Below, piece by piece: positions 53,990-63,409 of a stretch of 64,000 nucleotides of DNA. Position 1 is the first letter of the stretch; every line of letters starts with the position of its first letter. The notes beneath the pieces were generated by a model. The model had not been told where the DNA came from. It saw only the letters and a list, made by a program, of their open reading frames with translations, and did no database searches. Source of the DNA: SAR202 cluster bacterium bin22 (lineage in GTDB: Bacteria; Chloroflexota; Dehalococcoidia; Lucifugimonadales; UBA3495); contig MPMM01000017.1 of the NCBI GenBank assembly GCA_002238505.1, positions 1 to 64,000 of the forward strand, read 5' to 3'. The position numbers were made by a program, and so were the translations under genes.

Positions 53990-54170
53990 TACACCTCGAG
54001 AAAATTCCGCTACTCGGTTCCGGACTTCAACCCGACACTAATTCGCCGTATAGTTGTCGGAATTCGTTATAATCAGTGGTGTGCTTTTGTGACGAATTCC
54101 GCTCATTCAGTTTGCCCGGCAATTCCCGCATGTCATGCCAAGAAGCCGGCCATTTGGTCGGCCCGTGGGT
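53990..54170 (+). repeat. Repeat D2
   Basis: Inverted copy of D1: GAGAAAATTCCGCTACTCGG to CATGCCAAGAAG. It contains GTTATAATCAGTGG, a likely promoter box absent in intact form from D1. A frame reading RKFRYSVPDFNP crosses it. Confidence 0.65.
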
Positions 54171-54456
54171 TGGCTATCCGGCAGTTGATTTACTTGTAGG
54201 CTGGTGGTATTGAAGGAATATCCTCTCCCTCATGGATGTTGCTTCTTCTATTCGGAGGTGTCGGACTCTTTTACGAACTGAGGGGATTCGGCACGTCTGG
54301 AACTGGATGCCCAGGCGTTTCCATTACCTTTGCTTCCCAGGCTGGGTTGCAACCACAGGTCGATGGCTACGGGTGTCCCCATAATGGTGGTTCGGGCCTC
54401 CAGGCCTGCCAATGCAAGAAATCACTGGCATAAAAGTAAAAGACTGAAAAGTGCCG
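54171..54456. other. Spacer with one doubtful ORF
   Basis: A frame from 54236 begins MLLLLFGGVGLFYELRGF, which could be a signal sequence, but nothing downstream supports it. Confidence 0.3.
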
Positions 54457-54462
54457 TATAAT
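54457..54462 (+). promoter_or_regulatory. TATAAT box before decayed lipoprotein
   Basis: TATAATCAGAG resembles the TATAATCA boxes of the leaders and repeat D2. It lies 75 bases before the ATG at 54537. Confidence 0.45.
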
Positions 54463-54536
54463 CAGAGTATTGTTAGGGCCAACGCAAATCCAGGCGCCGG
54501 TTCCGGCCCCAGGAAAGACTCAGGGGAGCTGGTGCG

Positions 54537-54792
54537 ATGCGTCGCAGTATGTTTATTGTCGCACTGTTCGCCTCTGTGCTGTTCTGCGTGATAACAATTA
54601 CGGCCTGTTCGGAAGAAGTAGATGAGCCGGTCCCTGCCGACGACTCTGGCGGTGCGTGTCCATGACGCGGCGGTGGCGATGTAACTGCACGGGAGCGCGT
54701 CGGGCATTGGTCGTGAACTGACGCTCGATTCGCAGGTCTATGCCTTGGAACTGCTCGCCGATGGAGAGGTCTATGAGAGTGCGGTGGCGTAG
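54537..54792 (+). pseudogene. Decayed lipoprotein paralogue
   Basis: MRRSMFIVALFASVLFCVIT leads to the lipobox ITAC and stops after 44 residues. In another frame GSASGIGRELTLDSQVYALE then LLADGEVYESAVA matches the SGIGREITPDSE part of the lipoprotein at 48648-49802. The signal peptide and C-terminal piece remain, while the tether and central domain are deleted. GGGGAG lies nine bases before the ATG. Confidence 0.6.
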
Positions 54793-55019
54793 GGCCTGGG
54801 GCCAGGTGGGCGCAGGGGGCGGCGCGACGCGCAGCCGCCGAAGGATATGCAGCTGAGGCCCAGAATCAACAGCAGACGCTGAGGCTGTTCAGTGGGGCTC
54901 CGGAAAGCGACACTCGAGGAGGATGTCTCATGCCGGCGCCCTTTCCCCGCCAACCAGATATGTGGCCCTTTTTGCCTTTCAGGAAGTCCCTGCCGGGTTG
55001 TCCTTGCCGAGTCGCCAGG

Positions 55020-55340
55020 TTAGCGGCTGCAGAGCAACCAGACCCGCATACTGTAGCCCAGGGCATCGCCGGCCTTGACTGAATACTGCAGCTCTCGAAT
55101 CTGTCGGTCGTCATGGAATAGAGACGTTTCTGCCAGGCCTCCCAGGTGAGACAGGTCGGCATTAACCCGGTTGGCCTGTGGCACGTCCGCGACGCTGCCC
55201 AGGTAGTTCGTGGCGTCCCCTGGAATGGCCTCCGGCTCCGGTGCGGTGATGACCAGTTCCAGGCCGACCGGCCTCTTCTCGGTCGGATTCCACGCCGATT
55301 CTGCCAGCGCCTGTTCCGCCTTTCTCAGCAGCTCGACCAC
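55020..55340 (-). CDS. RusA-like resolvase, probably N-terminally truncated
   Basis: About 106 residues from a GTG at 55340. VELLRKAEQALAESAW, then LELVITAPE, PGDATNYLGSVADV and DDRQIRELQY follow the RusA Holliday-junction resolvase order, in which the first acidic D-x-D-N site and the later DD metal ligands are used. Here the D-x-D-N site reads GDATNY, so one acid is changed. A stop lies just upstream, next to the IS21 fragment, and the first strands of RusA are missing. Confidence 0.45.
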   Translation of the reverse strand: MVELLRKAEQALAESAWNPTEKRPVGLELVITAPEPEAIPGDATNYLGSVADVPQANRVNADLSHLGGLAETSLFHDDRQIRELQYSVKAGDALGYSMRVWLLCSR

Positions 55341-55372
55341 GCGCCGATTGTCCGTATGCTACGGGGAGAACA

Positions 55373-55690
55373 TTGATGTGGCTTCGCTCTCTCTGGGCGG
55401 CAGGCCCTCTACTAACAGGCAGATTTCCGCAGGGTCTCCACCGCCTTTCCGCCCAGCAGTCCGCCGACCTCTACGAGCTGATCATCGGCAGGCATCGGGT
55501 ATCCAGCTTCGTGATCACCAGCAACCGCAGCGCCGAGGAGTGGCTCAGCCTCTTCGACGACCGCATCCTCGGAAACAGCGCCCTGGATCGGCTGGCCTAT
55601 GCCAGCTTCCAGGTCGTCATCGAGGGGGCCAGCTACCGAGAAAAACTGTCGCCCCACCGGAAACTCCTGGGCGACAAAGGCGGTGGTTGA
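55373..55690 (+). pseudogene. istB: IstB C-terminal fragment
   Basis: From about 55437 the frame matches the last 83 residues of the IstB at 60915 (LSAQQSADLYELIIGRHRVS and GNSALDRLAYASFQVVIEG). Everything before, including the Walker motifs, is gone; the first 20 codons are unrelated. Confidence 0.8.
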
Positions 55691-55787
55691 CCCCTCGGCC
55701 ATAACCTGATTAAAGTCTAAATCACTCGCGCTCAGGGTGTCCTAATCATCGTGGATACCACTGTCCTAATGACCCTGGATAACGTGT
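55437..55787 (+). mobile_element. IS21 fragment with terminal repeats
   Basis: The istB fragment is followed by CCTGATTAAAGTCTAAATCA and two TCCTAAT-type terminal repeats, homologous to the end of the complete IS21 at 60.8 kb. It ends where the ISNCY element begins. Confidence 0.75.
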
Positions 55788-57466
55788 GTTGATGTTCTAC
55801 GATTAGGTCACCAGCCAACTGTTCAGCGAAAATGTCATCCCTATGAGGGATGTAAAGTTGAATCAGCAGGAACAGGCAAGAATCAAAGTGCTCAACAGCG
55901 TACTGGAACACCACCTTCCAATAGGACAGGCAGCGGAGATCATGGGAGTCAGTGAACGTCACGCCAAGCGGCTGCTGGTAGCCTACAGAAAGGAAGGGGT
56001 CCCAGCGCTGGCCCACGGCAACCGGGGACGGAGGCCCCACAACGCCGTGCCAGAAGACGCCGCGGACGCCGTGGTGAAGCTGGCCAGCAATCATTATTCA
56101 GGCGCCAACCACAGCCACTTCACCGAGTTGCTGCGGGAGCGGGAGGGAATAGACCTGAGCCGTCCCACGGTGCGCCGCATTCTGGTGAAGGCCGGTATCG
56201 GCAGTCCGAGGAGCCGCCGCTCCCAGCAGCACCGGTTCCGAAGGAAGCGAATGCCCCAGGAGGGGATGCTGATCCAGGTGGACGGCAGCCCCCATGCCTG
56301 GCTGGGGGAGCGGGCAGACAAGTTCGTCCTGCTGCTGGCCGTGGACGACGCCACCGGAGTAGTAGCCCAGGCCATCTTCCACCCCACCGAGGACACCCGG
56401 GGCTACCTGGTCATGTTGGAGGGACTCGTCCGGCAGTGGGGAATCCCCCTGGCTCTGTACAGTGACCGCCACGCGGCCTTCAAGTACAACGCCCGCCAGG
56501 GGCCCGCCCAATACGAGTCCACCCAGTTCGCCCGGGTGATGCGGGAGTTGGGCATCCAGCAGATCTTCGCCATGTCGCCACAGGCCAAGGGCCGCGTAGA
56601 AAGGATGGCGTCCACCTTCCAGGACCGGCTGGTCACCGAGCTACGCTTGGCCGGTGCTACTAATATGGAAGAGGCCAACGAATTCCTGCAGGAGTTCCTG
56701 CCCCGCTTCAACAAGCGCTTCGCCGTGGCCGCGGAGCAGGCCGAGCCGGCTTACCGCCAGGTGCCCGACGACCTGTCTCTCACCGAGACGGTCAGCATCC
56801 GGCACACCCGCAAGGTGGCCCGGGACAACACGGTGAACTACCAGTGGCGGGTCCTCCAGTTGCTGCCCGGGTCAGAACGGCCTTCCTATGCTGGGCTCCA
56901 GGTGGAAGTGCTGGAACGGGCCGACGGGGAGCTGATGATCCGCTACCAGGGGGAAATCGTTGATTTCCAGGAGGGTGAACCGCCCGCGGCGTCTCTGTGG
57001 GGAGAAGGCACCGGCCGTGCCCCTCTGCCGGATGAGCCGCAGCCTGCCAGTGGCCCAGCCTGCAGCCACCTGGATGAGGACCAGAGGAAGCTCCTGGCGG
57101 ACCTGGAGTCCTCGGTGGAGAAGCGGGCCAAGGCCAGGAAGGCCACCGGCAAGGGTCGGGCCGGAAAAGAAAAACCGGTGCGCCACCAGTTGCACCGCAA
57201 GCCTACCCCCACCCAGCAAGCCCGATGGGAGGCGGTGCAGCAGGCCAAGAGCCGGGGACTGTCCCTGCGGGCCATCGCCAGGGAACTGGGCATGTCACGG
57301 GTGGCTACCAGGAAATATGCCCTGGCGGAGAGTCCCCCCACCAAGCTACTCAGCGCCAAGGAACGGGCCAAGGCTGAGGCCCTGGCCCAAGTCCAGATGG
57401 CCGCAGACTAATCTGGTGACATATTCGCTTTTCAAAAGAAGGGACGTAATCGCTGGACAACAACAA
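55788..57466 (+). mobile_element. ISNCY-type element
   Basis: Imperfect inverted ends: GTTGATGTTCTACGATTAGG near 55789 and, as the complement, GTTGTTGTCCAGCGATTACG near 57466, both continuing into GCGAA-ATGTCA. They enclose one transposase gene. Copies of the right end also occur at 58066 and 19690. Confidence 0.65.
55843..57411 (+). CDS. ISNCY-family DDE transposase
   Basis: 522 residues. A helix-turn-helix lies at about 24-55 (GQAAEIMGVSERHAKRLLVA), then an integrase-like core with Asp147 (LIQVDGSPHAWLG), Asp208 (LYSDRHAAFK) and Glu253 (QAKGRVERM). A beta-barrel tail reads LQLLPGSERPSYAGLQVEV. Unusually, the last 120 residues add a Lys/Arg-rich linker and a second helix-turn-helix (SLRAIARELGMSRVATRKY). 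All catalytic residues are present. The stop is a TAA just before the right inverted end. Confidence 0.85.
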   Translation: MRDVKLNQQEQARIKVLNSVLEHHLPIGQAAEIMGVSERHAKRLLVAYRKEGVPALAHGNRGRRPHNAVPEDAADAVVKLASNHYSGANHSHFTELLREREGIDLSRPTVRRILVKAGIGSPRSRRSQQHRFRRKRMPQEGMLIQVDGSPHAWLGERADKFVLLLAVDDATGVVAQAIFHPTEDTRGYLVMLEGLVRQWGIPLALYSDRHAAFKYNARQGPAQYESTQFARVMRELGIQQIFAMSPQAKGRVERMASTFQDRLVTELRLAGATNMEEANEFLQEFLPRFNKRFAVAAEQAEPAYRQVPDDLSLTETVSIRHTRKVARDNTVNYQWRVLQLLPGSERPSYAGLQVEVLERADGELMIRYQGEIVDFQEGEPPAASLWGEGTGRAPLPDEPQPASGPACSHLDEDQRKLLADLESSVEKRAKARKATGKGRAGKEKPVRHQLHRKPTPTQQARWEAVQQAKSRGLSLRAIARELGMSRVATRKYALAESPPTKLLSAKERAKAEALAQVQMAAD

Positions 57467-57496
57467 ATCCCTGGGTCAATGATGCTGTAAATCGAC

Positions 57497-58066
57497 ACTC
57501 CAGGTTGAAGTGCTGGAACGGGCTGACGGAGAGCTGATGATCCGCTACCAGGGAGAAACCGTTGATTTCCAGGAGGGGGACCCGCCCACAGCGTCTCTGT
57601 GGGGAGAAGGCACCGGCCGTGCCCCTCTGCCGGATGAGCCGCCGCCTGCCAGTGGCCCGGCCTGCAGCCACCTGGATGAGGACTAGCGGAGCTCCTGGCC
57701 GTCCTCGAGTCCTCGGTGGAGAAGCGGGCCAAGGCCAGGAAGGCCACCGGCAAGGGTCGGGCCGGAAAAGAAAAACCGGTGCGCCACCAGTTGCACCGCA
57801 AGCCTACTGCCACCCAGCAGGCCCGGTGGGAGGCAGTGCAGCAGGCCAAGAGCCGAGGACTGTCCCTGCGGGCCATCGCCCGGGAACTGGGCATAGCCCG
57901 CGACACCGTTGGGAAATACCTCAAGGCGGGGAGCCCTCCCACCAAACTGCTCAGCGCCAAGGAGCGGGCCAAGGCTGAGGCCCTGGCCCAAGTCCAGATG
58001 GCCGCAGACTAACCTGGTGACATATTCGCTTTTCAAAAAAAGGGACTTGATCGCTGGACAACAACA
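57497..58066 (+). pseudogene. Tandem copy of the ISNCY 3' end
   Basis: The last ~570 bp of the element (from CTCCAGGT.GAAGTGCTGGA, transposase residue 351 on) is repeated. A TAG at 57684-57686 and a frameshift split it into 57502-57686 and 57716-58012. The second piece still encodes the linker and C-terminal helix-turn-helix (about 98 residues, LRAIARELGIARDTVGKYL) and the right inverted end follows. Confidence 0.8.
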
Positions 58067-58287
58067 GATCGACACAGGGGCCGTTTCCCGGGAAACGGAG
58101 GCCTCCGGTCTCTGAAATTGAAGATAACCACAGTTACCAGGCGCGGAGCCGAACCCCGGTCAGGAGAAAGCGAGATAAATGGCATTATACGGCGTTCCAT
58201 TGGACAATGGCAGAATCGCCGAGAACATCGCCCTGACCCTGCGGGTGGAATCATGGGTCGGTATTGGCAAGTCAGCAAGAGAGGTGA

Positions 58288-59244
58288 TTATCTGCTGATT
58301 CTGAATGGAGGCCCCGGAACGCCGACTCCTTCAATCTTTGTCCCCTTGCCGAGCAGCGCGGCTACTGCCTCCTGATATAGGCTTTCCCTTTCCTTGATAA
58401 ATCCGTTGGCGAATCGCAGGTTCCCGTCCTCGTCTATGCGGGTCTTCCCAATGAAGTCGATCCTGTTAGGGACGGGAGTGCCATCGGCTGGGTGCTGAAT
58501 TGGTATGTGGCAGAAGACACCGTTCTCGAACACAACGCTCGCCACGTGCCAGCTCGAACCATCGTCCCATTGATTATCCATCTCTATTCTGAGGGAGACG
58601 AGCCTTGGAGCCGGGATGCTGGCCAAGTCGTCCTCCATCCAGGGGAAGATGGTCCACGAGGCTGCAGCGCCATTGTCAAGAAATCCGGGTGTTTTCGTTA
58701 TGAAGCCCATCTGGTTAAGAAAATCCAACACGTGGCGCATCCCTAGAGTGATGTTGTCACCGGGTTTGAACCAGTTAAGGATCCTGCACTTGCCAGAATA
58801 CTCTTCGCTTACTACGCCATTGTTATGGATCAAGTCGTTGCGAATGAGTCGGAAGTCTCCTATGGCGTCGCCTTCGGGGCGTATGATGCAAGGACCTTCG
58901 AGAGCGTCTCTCATCTCATTGCGGAAGCGACTCTCCCAGAGGAAATAGACCTGTTCAACCCACCCCTTGAAGGCCAGTTGCTCTGCTTCCCCCTCACGTC
59001 CCAAAACGCTGTTAAGATCAAAGCCAATGCCTGACATCGAGAGAGGCACGACAACGTAAGGCAACTTTGGGAAGCAGGGTGCGAATGGCTGCGCCGATGG
59101 GGGCAACTGGCTATATGACCTCAGTTCACTATAGCGAACGGACTCCATTCCCTGAAGAAGGTACATCAGCGATGCAGTTGCCTTGTTCACCTCGTATAGG
59201 AATGAGTGCCACAAAGAAGCCATTTCCCGTTGTCTTGAAGCCAT
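58288..59244 (-). CDS. HEPN-domain protein
   Basis: 318 residues from ATG 59244, five bases after AGGAGG. Residues 88-140 contain a helix pair and the motif Arg135-Asn-Asp-Leu-Ile-His140 (FRLIRNDLIHNN), the R-x4-H signature of HEPN ribonucleases. The C-terminal half is beta-rich (SLRIEMDNQWDDGSSWHVAS) and may recognise a ligand. No antitoxin or nucleotidyltransferase is adjacent. An abortive-infection or toxin role is plausible. ISNCY debris and IS701 flank it. Confidence 0.65.
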   Translation of the reverse strand: MASRQREMASLWHSFLYEVNKATASLMYLLQGMESVRYSELRSYSQLPPSAQPFAPCFPKLPYVVVPLSMSGIGFDLNSVLGREGEAEQLAFKGWVEQVYFLWESRFRNEMRDALEGPCIIRPEGDAIGDFRLIRNDLIHNNGVVSEEYSGKCRILNWFKPGDNITLGMRHVLDFLNQMGFITKTPGFLDNGAAASWTIFPWMEDDLASIPAPRLVSLRIEMDNQWDDGSSWHVASVVFENGVFCHIPIQHPADGTPVPNRIDFIGKTRIDEDGNLRFANGFIKERESLYQEAVAALLGKGTKIEGVGVPGPPFRISR

Positions 59245-59320
59245 GTCGCCTCCTTTCAAAGCTGGCCTTGGGACCGTTTAGCAGGGGATCTTTCTAAAAT
59301 CGCGGATTAGCGCAACCTAG

Positions 59321-60800
59321 TATTACAACGACAGTTCAAGGAGGGATAGCGGAGGATGCGTGAAGGTTGGCGCGGCGCTGGGCGTGGGAGCGACTGGCCC
59401 GTTCGTTGCTATCCTGCGTATTCTTCAGCCACCGCAGCAACTCAGCCGGCCCGAACCGTTCCCTGGGCAGCATCTCCCGCACCACCCGGTACACCCCCGT
59501 CTACACGGGGGCAGGCTCTGTGGCCGCGTGATCCGGGGCATCTTTTTCCCCCCAGGCCTGCTGCAGGCTCAGCAGGAAGGCTCCGCCCAACAGGCACAGG
59601 GCCACGTGATGATGCCAGCCCGCCCAGGTGCGGGTCTCGTACTCGTCCAGCCCCACGTCGCTCTTCTCTGTCTCGAACTCCGTTTCGATGCGCCACCGGG
59701 AGCCACCCACATAGGCCAGGGTCTCCAATGGAGTATCCTCTGGAGCGTTGGACAGGTAGTAGCGAGGCTCGCTGCCGTCCAGGTTCCGGCGCCAGATTAC
59801 CCAGTGGATTTCGCCGGGCTTCCTTTTGCTGGTCGGCCGTAGCCGCTGGGCGCTGAACTGGTAAGTCCGGGGCCCTTGGCTTCCCTGGGCCACTGTGATC
59901 TCACGCCAGGCATCCTCGGGCAATGCGTTGCTCCGCTCCCCCATGGTGCGCCGCTGCCCACCCACCAGCCTGGGTTTGGGAGGGCCACCACGGCCCCGGT
60001 AGACCGGAGTGGTCCACTCGGGCTCCACCGGCCACACCATAAAGCCGGCAGGTACGTCCAGAACGTATTTCATCCCCAGGGCTGCCAGGCCTTGCCGCAA
60101 GGAGGGCGACATCCCGAAGGCGTCGTCGGCTGCGATCCACCCGGCCTTCAGATGGCCCAGGTCCACTGCCCGCTCCAGCATCTCCAACGCCAACTCCGTC
60201 TTGGAGCGGTAGCCCCGTCGCTCCTCCGGCACTCCCGCCGCCGCACACCGGTCCTGATCCGAGGTCCAGCTCTCCGGCAGATACAGGCGCTTGTCCACCA
60301 GCGCCCGGCCCTACGGGCTGACATAGGCCAGGAACATCCCCGCCTGGCAGTTTGCCACCTTGCCCAGTCTCCCGCAGTACTGCCGGGTCACTCCCGCCGA
60401 CTTCCTCCCCTGCTTGGGAAAGTCGCTGCCGTCCAGTACCCACACAGCATCGGGGTGCCCCAGCAGAGGAGCCAGATATTCCTGCAGCCGCCCTATGACC
60501 GCGTCGTCGTCCCAGGGAGAGTCGGTGAGAAACCGCTGCATCCCACGGGCGGAGTCGGGGACCGCCTCAGACAGGTTCTCCGCGTTGCGCCGCTCCCCAG
60601 ACTGCGCCAGCAGGGCCTGCAGATAATGGCCGCTGCGCTCCCGCGTCTCCCTCCGGCCAAACAGCCCAGCGAAGTAGGCGTGAAACTCCTGAAAGTCCTG
60701 ATATACCTGCTCGAAAACCTCCGCTTCCACTTCCCTGCCTCACCCGATCAAGCTTCCCCAATTTTCCAGTTATCTTATCACCGCAACTGACGTTGTAATA
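59321..60800 (-). mobile_element. IS701-family element
   Basis: Ends TATTACAACG and CGTTGTAATA are flanked by CTAG on both sides (59317-59320, 60801-60804). Length 1,480 bp. It lies inside an ISNCY transposase pseudogene. The MITE at 8844 has the same ends and target. Confidence 0.85.
59336..60730 (-). pseudogene. IS701 transposase with two in-frame TAG codons
   Basis: One uninterrupted frame of 463 residues except for TAG at 60311-60313 (after AGMFLAYVSP) and TAG at 59501-59503 (after DHAATEPAPV). Core motifs: VLDGSDFPKQG (D), GWIAADDAFG (D) and RWRIETEFETEKSD (E). The tail REMLPRERFGPAELLRWLKN is normal for the family. The protein is otherwise well preserved. TAG is used as a normal stop by other genes here, so two nonsense mutations are more likely than recoding. 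Confidence 0.8.
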
Positions 60801-60914
60801 CTAGGGGACAAGGCACCTGTGAATCGCCGAGGTCATTAGTCCAGTGATCGCCACGGACATTAGTCCACCCTGGACTTGGGTGAGTTAGACTTTTATCAGG
60901 TTGTGGGCGCTGGG

Positions 60915-61682
60915 TCAACCACCTCCTTTGTCGCCCAGTAGTTTCCGGTGAGGCGACAGTTTCTCTCGGTAGCTGGCCCCCTCGATGACGACCTGGAAGC
61001 TGGCGTTGGCCAGCCGGTCCAGGGCGCTGTTCCCCAGTATGGGATCGTCGAAGAGGCTGAGCCATTCCTCGACGCTGCGGTTGCTGGTGATGATGAAGCT
61101 GGAGACCCGATGTCTGCCAATGATCAGCTCGTAGAGGTCGGCCGACTGCTGAGCGGTGAGCCGATGGAGACCCAGGTCATCCAGGATGAGCAGGTCCGGG
61201 GACAGAAAGGAACGGAAGATCCGGTCGACGGAGTTGTCGACCCGGGCCTGGGTCATGCTCCGGAAGAAGTCGTCGGCGTGGCAGAAGCGGACGGTGTGGC
61301 TGGCCCTGACGGCGGCGTAGCCCAGGGCCTGGGCCAGGAAGGTCTTGCCGACACCGGCGGGCCCCACCAGCAGGACGTGCTCATGCCTGGAGAGGAATTC
61401 CAGGGAGAAGACGGCGTCCAGGAGCCGGCGGTCCAATGTAATGGCGGCCGTCCAGTCGAAGTCCTCCAGCCGGCAGGTCTCCTCGAATCCCGCGTTGCGC
61501 AGCCGCAGTTCCAGGCGGCGGTCGGCGCGGCGGTTGACCTCGTCGGAGAGGATGATCTCCAGGAAAGAGGCGTAGTCCAGCTGGTCCCTGCGGGCCAGGG
61601 CGATGCGCTCGGGCAGGGTGGCGGCCATGGGGCCCAGCTGGAGCCGCTTGAGCAATGGCGTGAGTTCGGTGACGCGGGTCAT
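60915..61682 (-). CDS. istB: IstB helper ATPase
   Basis: 255 residues. N-terminal helical domain (LLKRLQLGPMAATLPERIAL), Walker A GPAGVGKT at about 107-114, Walker B LLILDDLGL, and sensor region SFIITSNRSVEEW. The ATG overlaps the istA stop (ATGA). Length and motifs are normal, so it should be functional. It stimulates target capture by IstA. Confidence 0.9.
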   Translation of the reverse strand: MTRVTELTPLLKRLQLGPMAATLPERIALARRDQLDYASFLEIILSDEVNRRADRRLELRLRNAGFEETCRLEDFDWTAAITLDRRLLDAVFSLEFLSRHEHVLLVGPAGVGKTFLAQALGYAAVRASHTVRFCHADDFFRSMTQARVDNSVDRIFRSFLSPDLLILDDLGLHRLTAQQSADLYELIIGRHRVSSFIITSNRSVEEWLSLFDDPILGNSALDRLANASFQVVIEGASYREKLSPHRKLLGDKGGG

Positions 61683-63274
61683 GGTTGACCTCCTCCGGTA
61701 GACTCGGTTGGCTGATGGCGCTGGCCTTTCCCGTGGGCGAAGACCTCGCCTGGGCGGGCGAAGCGGCCCGCTGGCAATGGCTGGGGATGCTCGGGAGTCT
61801 CCTGCTGTTCCAGGGCCTGCAGCAGGATGCGTTCCACGCGACTCACGTCAATCAGGTCCACCTCCAGGGCCCTGCGGCAGGCGGCGTCCAGGCGCTCGGG
61901 AGTGTAGCGCTGGCCCAGGCGGATGAGCTTGTGGCCCTGCCGGATTCGGGACCAGGGCAGGGGGCCGTCGAAGAGTCGCTCGGCGAATTCGCCCACCGCG
62001 GGGCCCTGCTCGGCGGCGCTGCGCTTGATGCCGTCGGGCGCCCGCAGGGTGTATGCGCTCAGCTCGGCCGGATAGTCGGCAGTGTCGGTGGATCGGCCGC
62101 CCTTGGGCTGGCGAGAATGGACCTTGACCAGCTGGCCCCGGTGGAAGATGCGCACCAGCTTTACTCCCAGGCCGACCTCCACCTGCTGCCCCGGCGGGCA
62201 CAGGGTGGAAGGCACGGAGTAAAGGGCGTACTGGCAGGCCACGTGATGGTCGGGGTGAACTTTGGCGGTGCGCCAGTGGGTGACCTCGTAAGGCGCGCCG
62301 TCCCAGGGAGCCAGAGCTCCTCGCTCCTCGTCCAGGAAGACCTGCAGGGGCTGACGGCGGGTGGTGCCGTGGATGCGCATTCCGGCAACGTCGCGGCACC
62401 AGCGGGCCGCTTCAGAACGGAGGTGGGCCAGATCCCTGAATTCCCCGCCCTTGAAGAACCGCTCCCGGGCGTACTGGACGCTGCGCTCCACCATGGGCTT
62501 GTCCTTGGGGTGACGCACCCGGGCCGGATCGGTGATGAATCCCCGGTGCTGGGAGTATTCCAGGAAGCCCCGGGTCAGGCGGGGGTGCAGGGCGTCCGCT
62601 CCGGCCACGGCGGCGGGGAAGTTGTCGATGACCAGATATTTGGGGATGCCGCCGAAGAAGGCCCAGGCCGCTTCCAGGCCGGCGACCACATCCTCCAGCT
62701 TCTGGCCGTAGGCGGGCCACACAAAGGTGTGCCTGGAGTAGGCCAGCACCACCAGCAGGGCCCACACTGCCTGCCTTTTGCCAGATTCTTGGTCCTGGAT
62801 GAAGCCCAGGCGGCCGAAGTCCAGCTCGGCCACTTCCCCAGGGCCGTTCTGCTCCATCCGTACCGTTCTGAGGCTGCGCCGCCGCCAGTTCCGCCGTTGC
62901 AGGAAACGCCGCAGCGAGGTGTAGGACACATCACAGCCCCGCTGGGCCAGCAACTCCTGGATCCGGGTCACCTGCAGCCGGTCAACGGTGACCCACCGGT
63001 AGATCTGATCACCCCAGGGCTCCAGCAGGTCCTCGGCGGGGGCCACTGTCTGCCGCGGCCCCGACCGACTCAGGGCCACCAGCCGGCTCAGTTGCTCCTC
63101 GGTGGGGTTCGGCCCTTCCCGCTTTACCCCGGCCTCTACCGCCGCCGCCAGGTACTTCCGGATGGTATCTCTGGATAGCCCCGTCCCCGCCGCTATGTGT
63201 CGCTGGCTGTCCCCTTGTTGCCAGCGCCGGATGACTTCCATTACGTCCACTCGGGACACCTCCTTGTAGGCCAT
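61679..63274 (-). CDS. istA: IS21 transposase IstA
   Basis: 531 residues. An N-terminal helix-turn-helix (RHIAAGTGLSRDTIRKYL) is followed by an integrase core with catalytic acids in VAELDFGRLG, YLVIDNFPAAV and KDKPMVERSV. A beta-barrel (VACQYALYSVPSTLCPPGQQ) and helical C-terminus follow. Intact. It forms the usual overlapping operon with istB. The end of the chain is Gly/Gln/His-rich. Confidence 0.9.
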   Translation of the reverse strand: MAYKEVSRVDVMEVIRRWQQGDSQRHIAAGTGLSRDTIRKYLAAAVEAGVKREGPNPTEEQLSRLVALSRSGPRQTVAPAEDLLEPWGDQIYRWVTVDRLQVTRIQELLAQRGCDVSYTSLRRFLQRRNWRRRSLRTVRMEQNGPGEVAELDFGRLGFIQDQESGKRQAVWALLVVLAYSRHTFVWPAYGQKLEDVVAGLEAAWAFFGGIPKYLVIDNFPAAVAGADALHPRLTRGFLEYSQHRGFITDPARVRHPKDKPMVERSVQYARERFFKGGEFRDLAHLRSEAARWCRDVAGMRIHGTTRRQPLQVFLDEERGALAPWDGAPYEVTHWRTAKVHPDHHVACQYALYSVPSTLCPPGQQVEVGLGVKLVRIFHRGQLVKVHSRQPKGGRSTDTADYPAELSAYTLRAPDGIKRSAAEQGPAVGEFAERLFDGPLPWSRIRQGHKLIRLGQRYTPERLDAACRRALEVDLIDVSRVERILLQALEQQETPEHPQPLPAGRFARPGEVFAHGKGQRHQPTESTGGGQP

Positions 63275-63409
63275 CTCCGCACCTCAAGTTCAAGTGCGGA
63301 TATGATCCTCTGCTTGGTGCCCAGGGTGGACTAATGACCCTGGCGAAGTGGACTAATGTACTTGGCGATTTCTCGATTTACTGGACTATAGTTCCTGGCG
63401 ATTTACAGC

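Larger units (their letters stand above)
60818..63407 (-). mobile_element. Complete IS21-family element
   Basis: Ends TGTGAATCGCC and, as the complement, TGTAAATCGCC, with several internal ATTAGTCCA-type terminal repeats at each side. Direct repeats GCACC at 60813-60817 and 63408-63412 are the 5-bp target duplication. Length 2,590 bp. The target is the ISNCY pseudogene. Confidence 0.9.

Noticed and set aside
59336-60730. Amber recoding (alternative genetic code)
   Set aside because: TAG is the natural stop of other genes in the window (for example 1278-1280 and 4237-4239).
61685-63178. 497-codon plus-strand frame
   Set aside because: Antisense shadow of the intact IS21 transposase.
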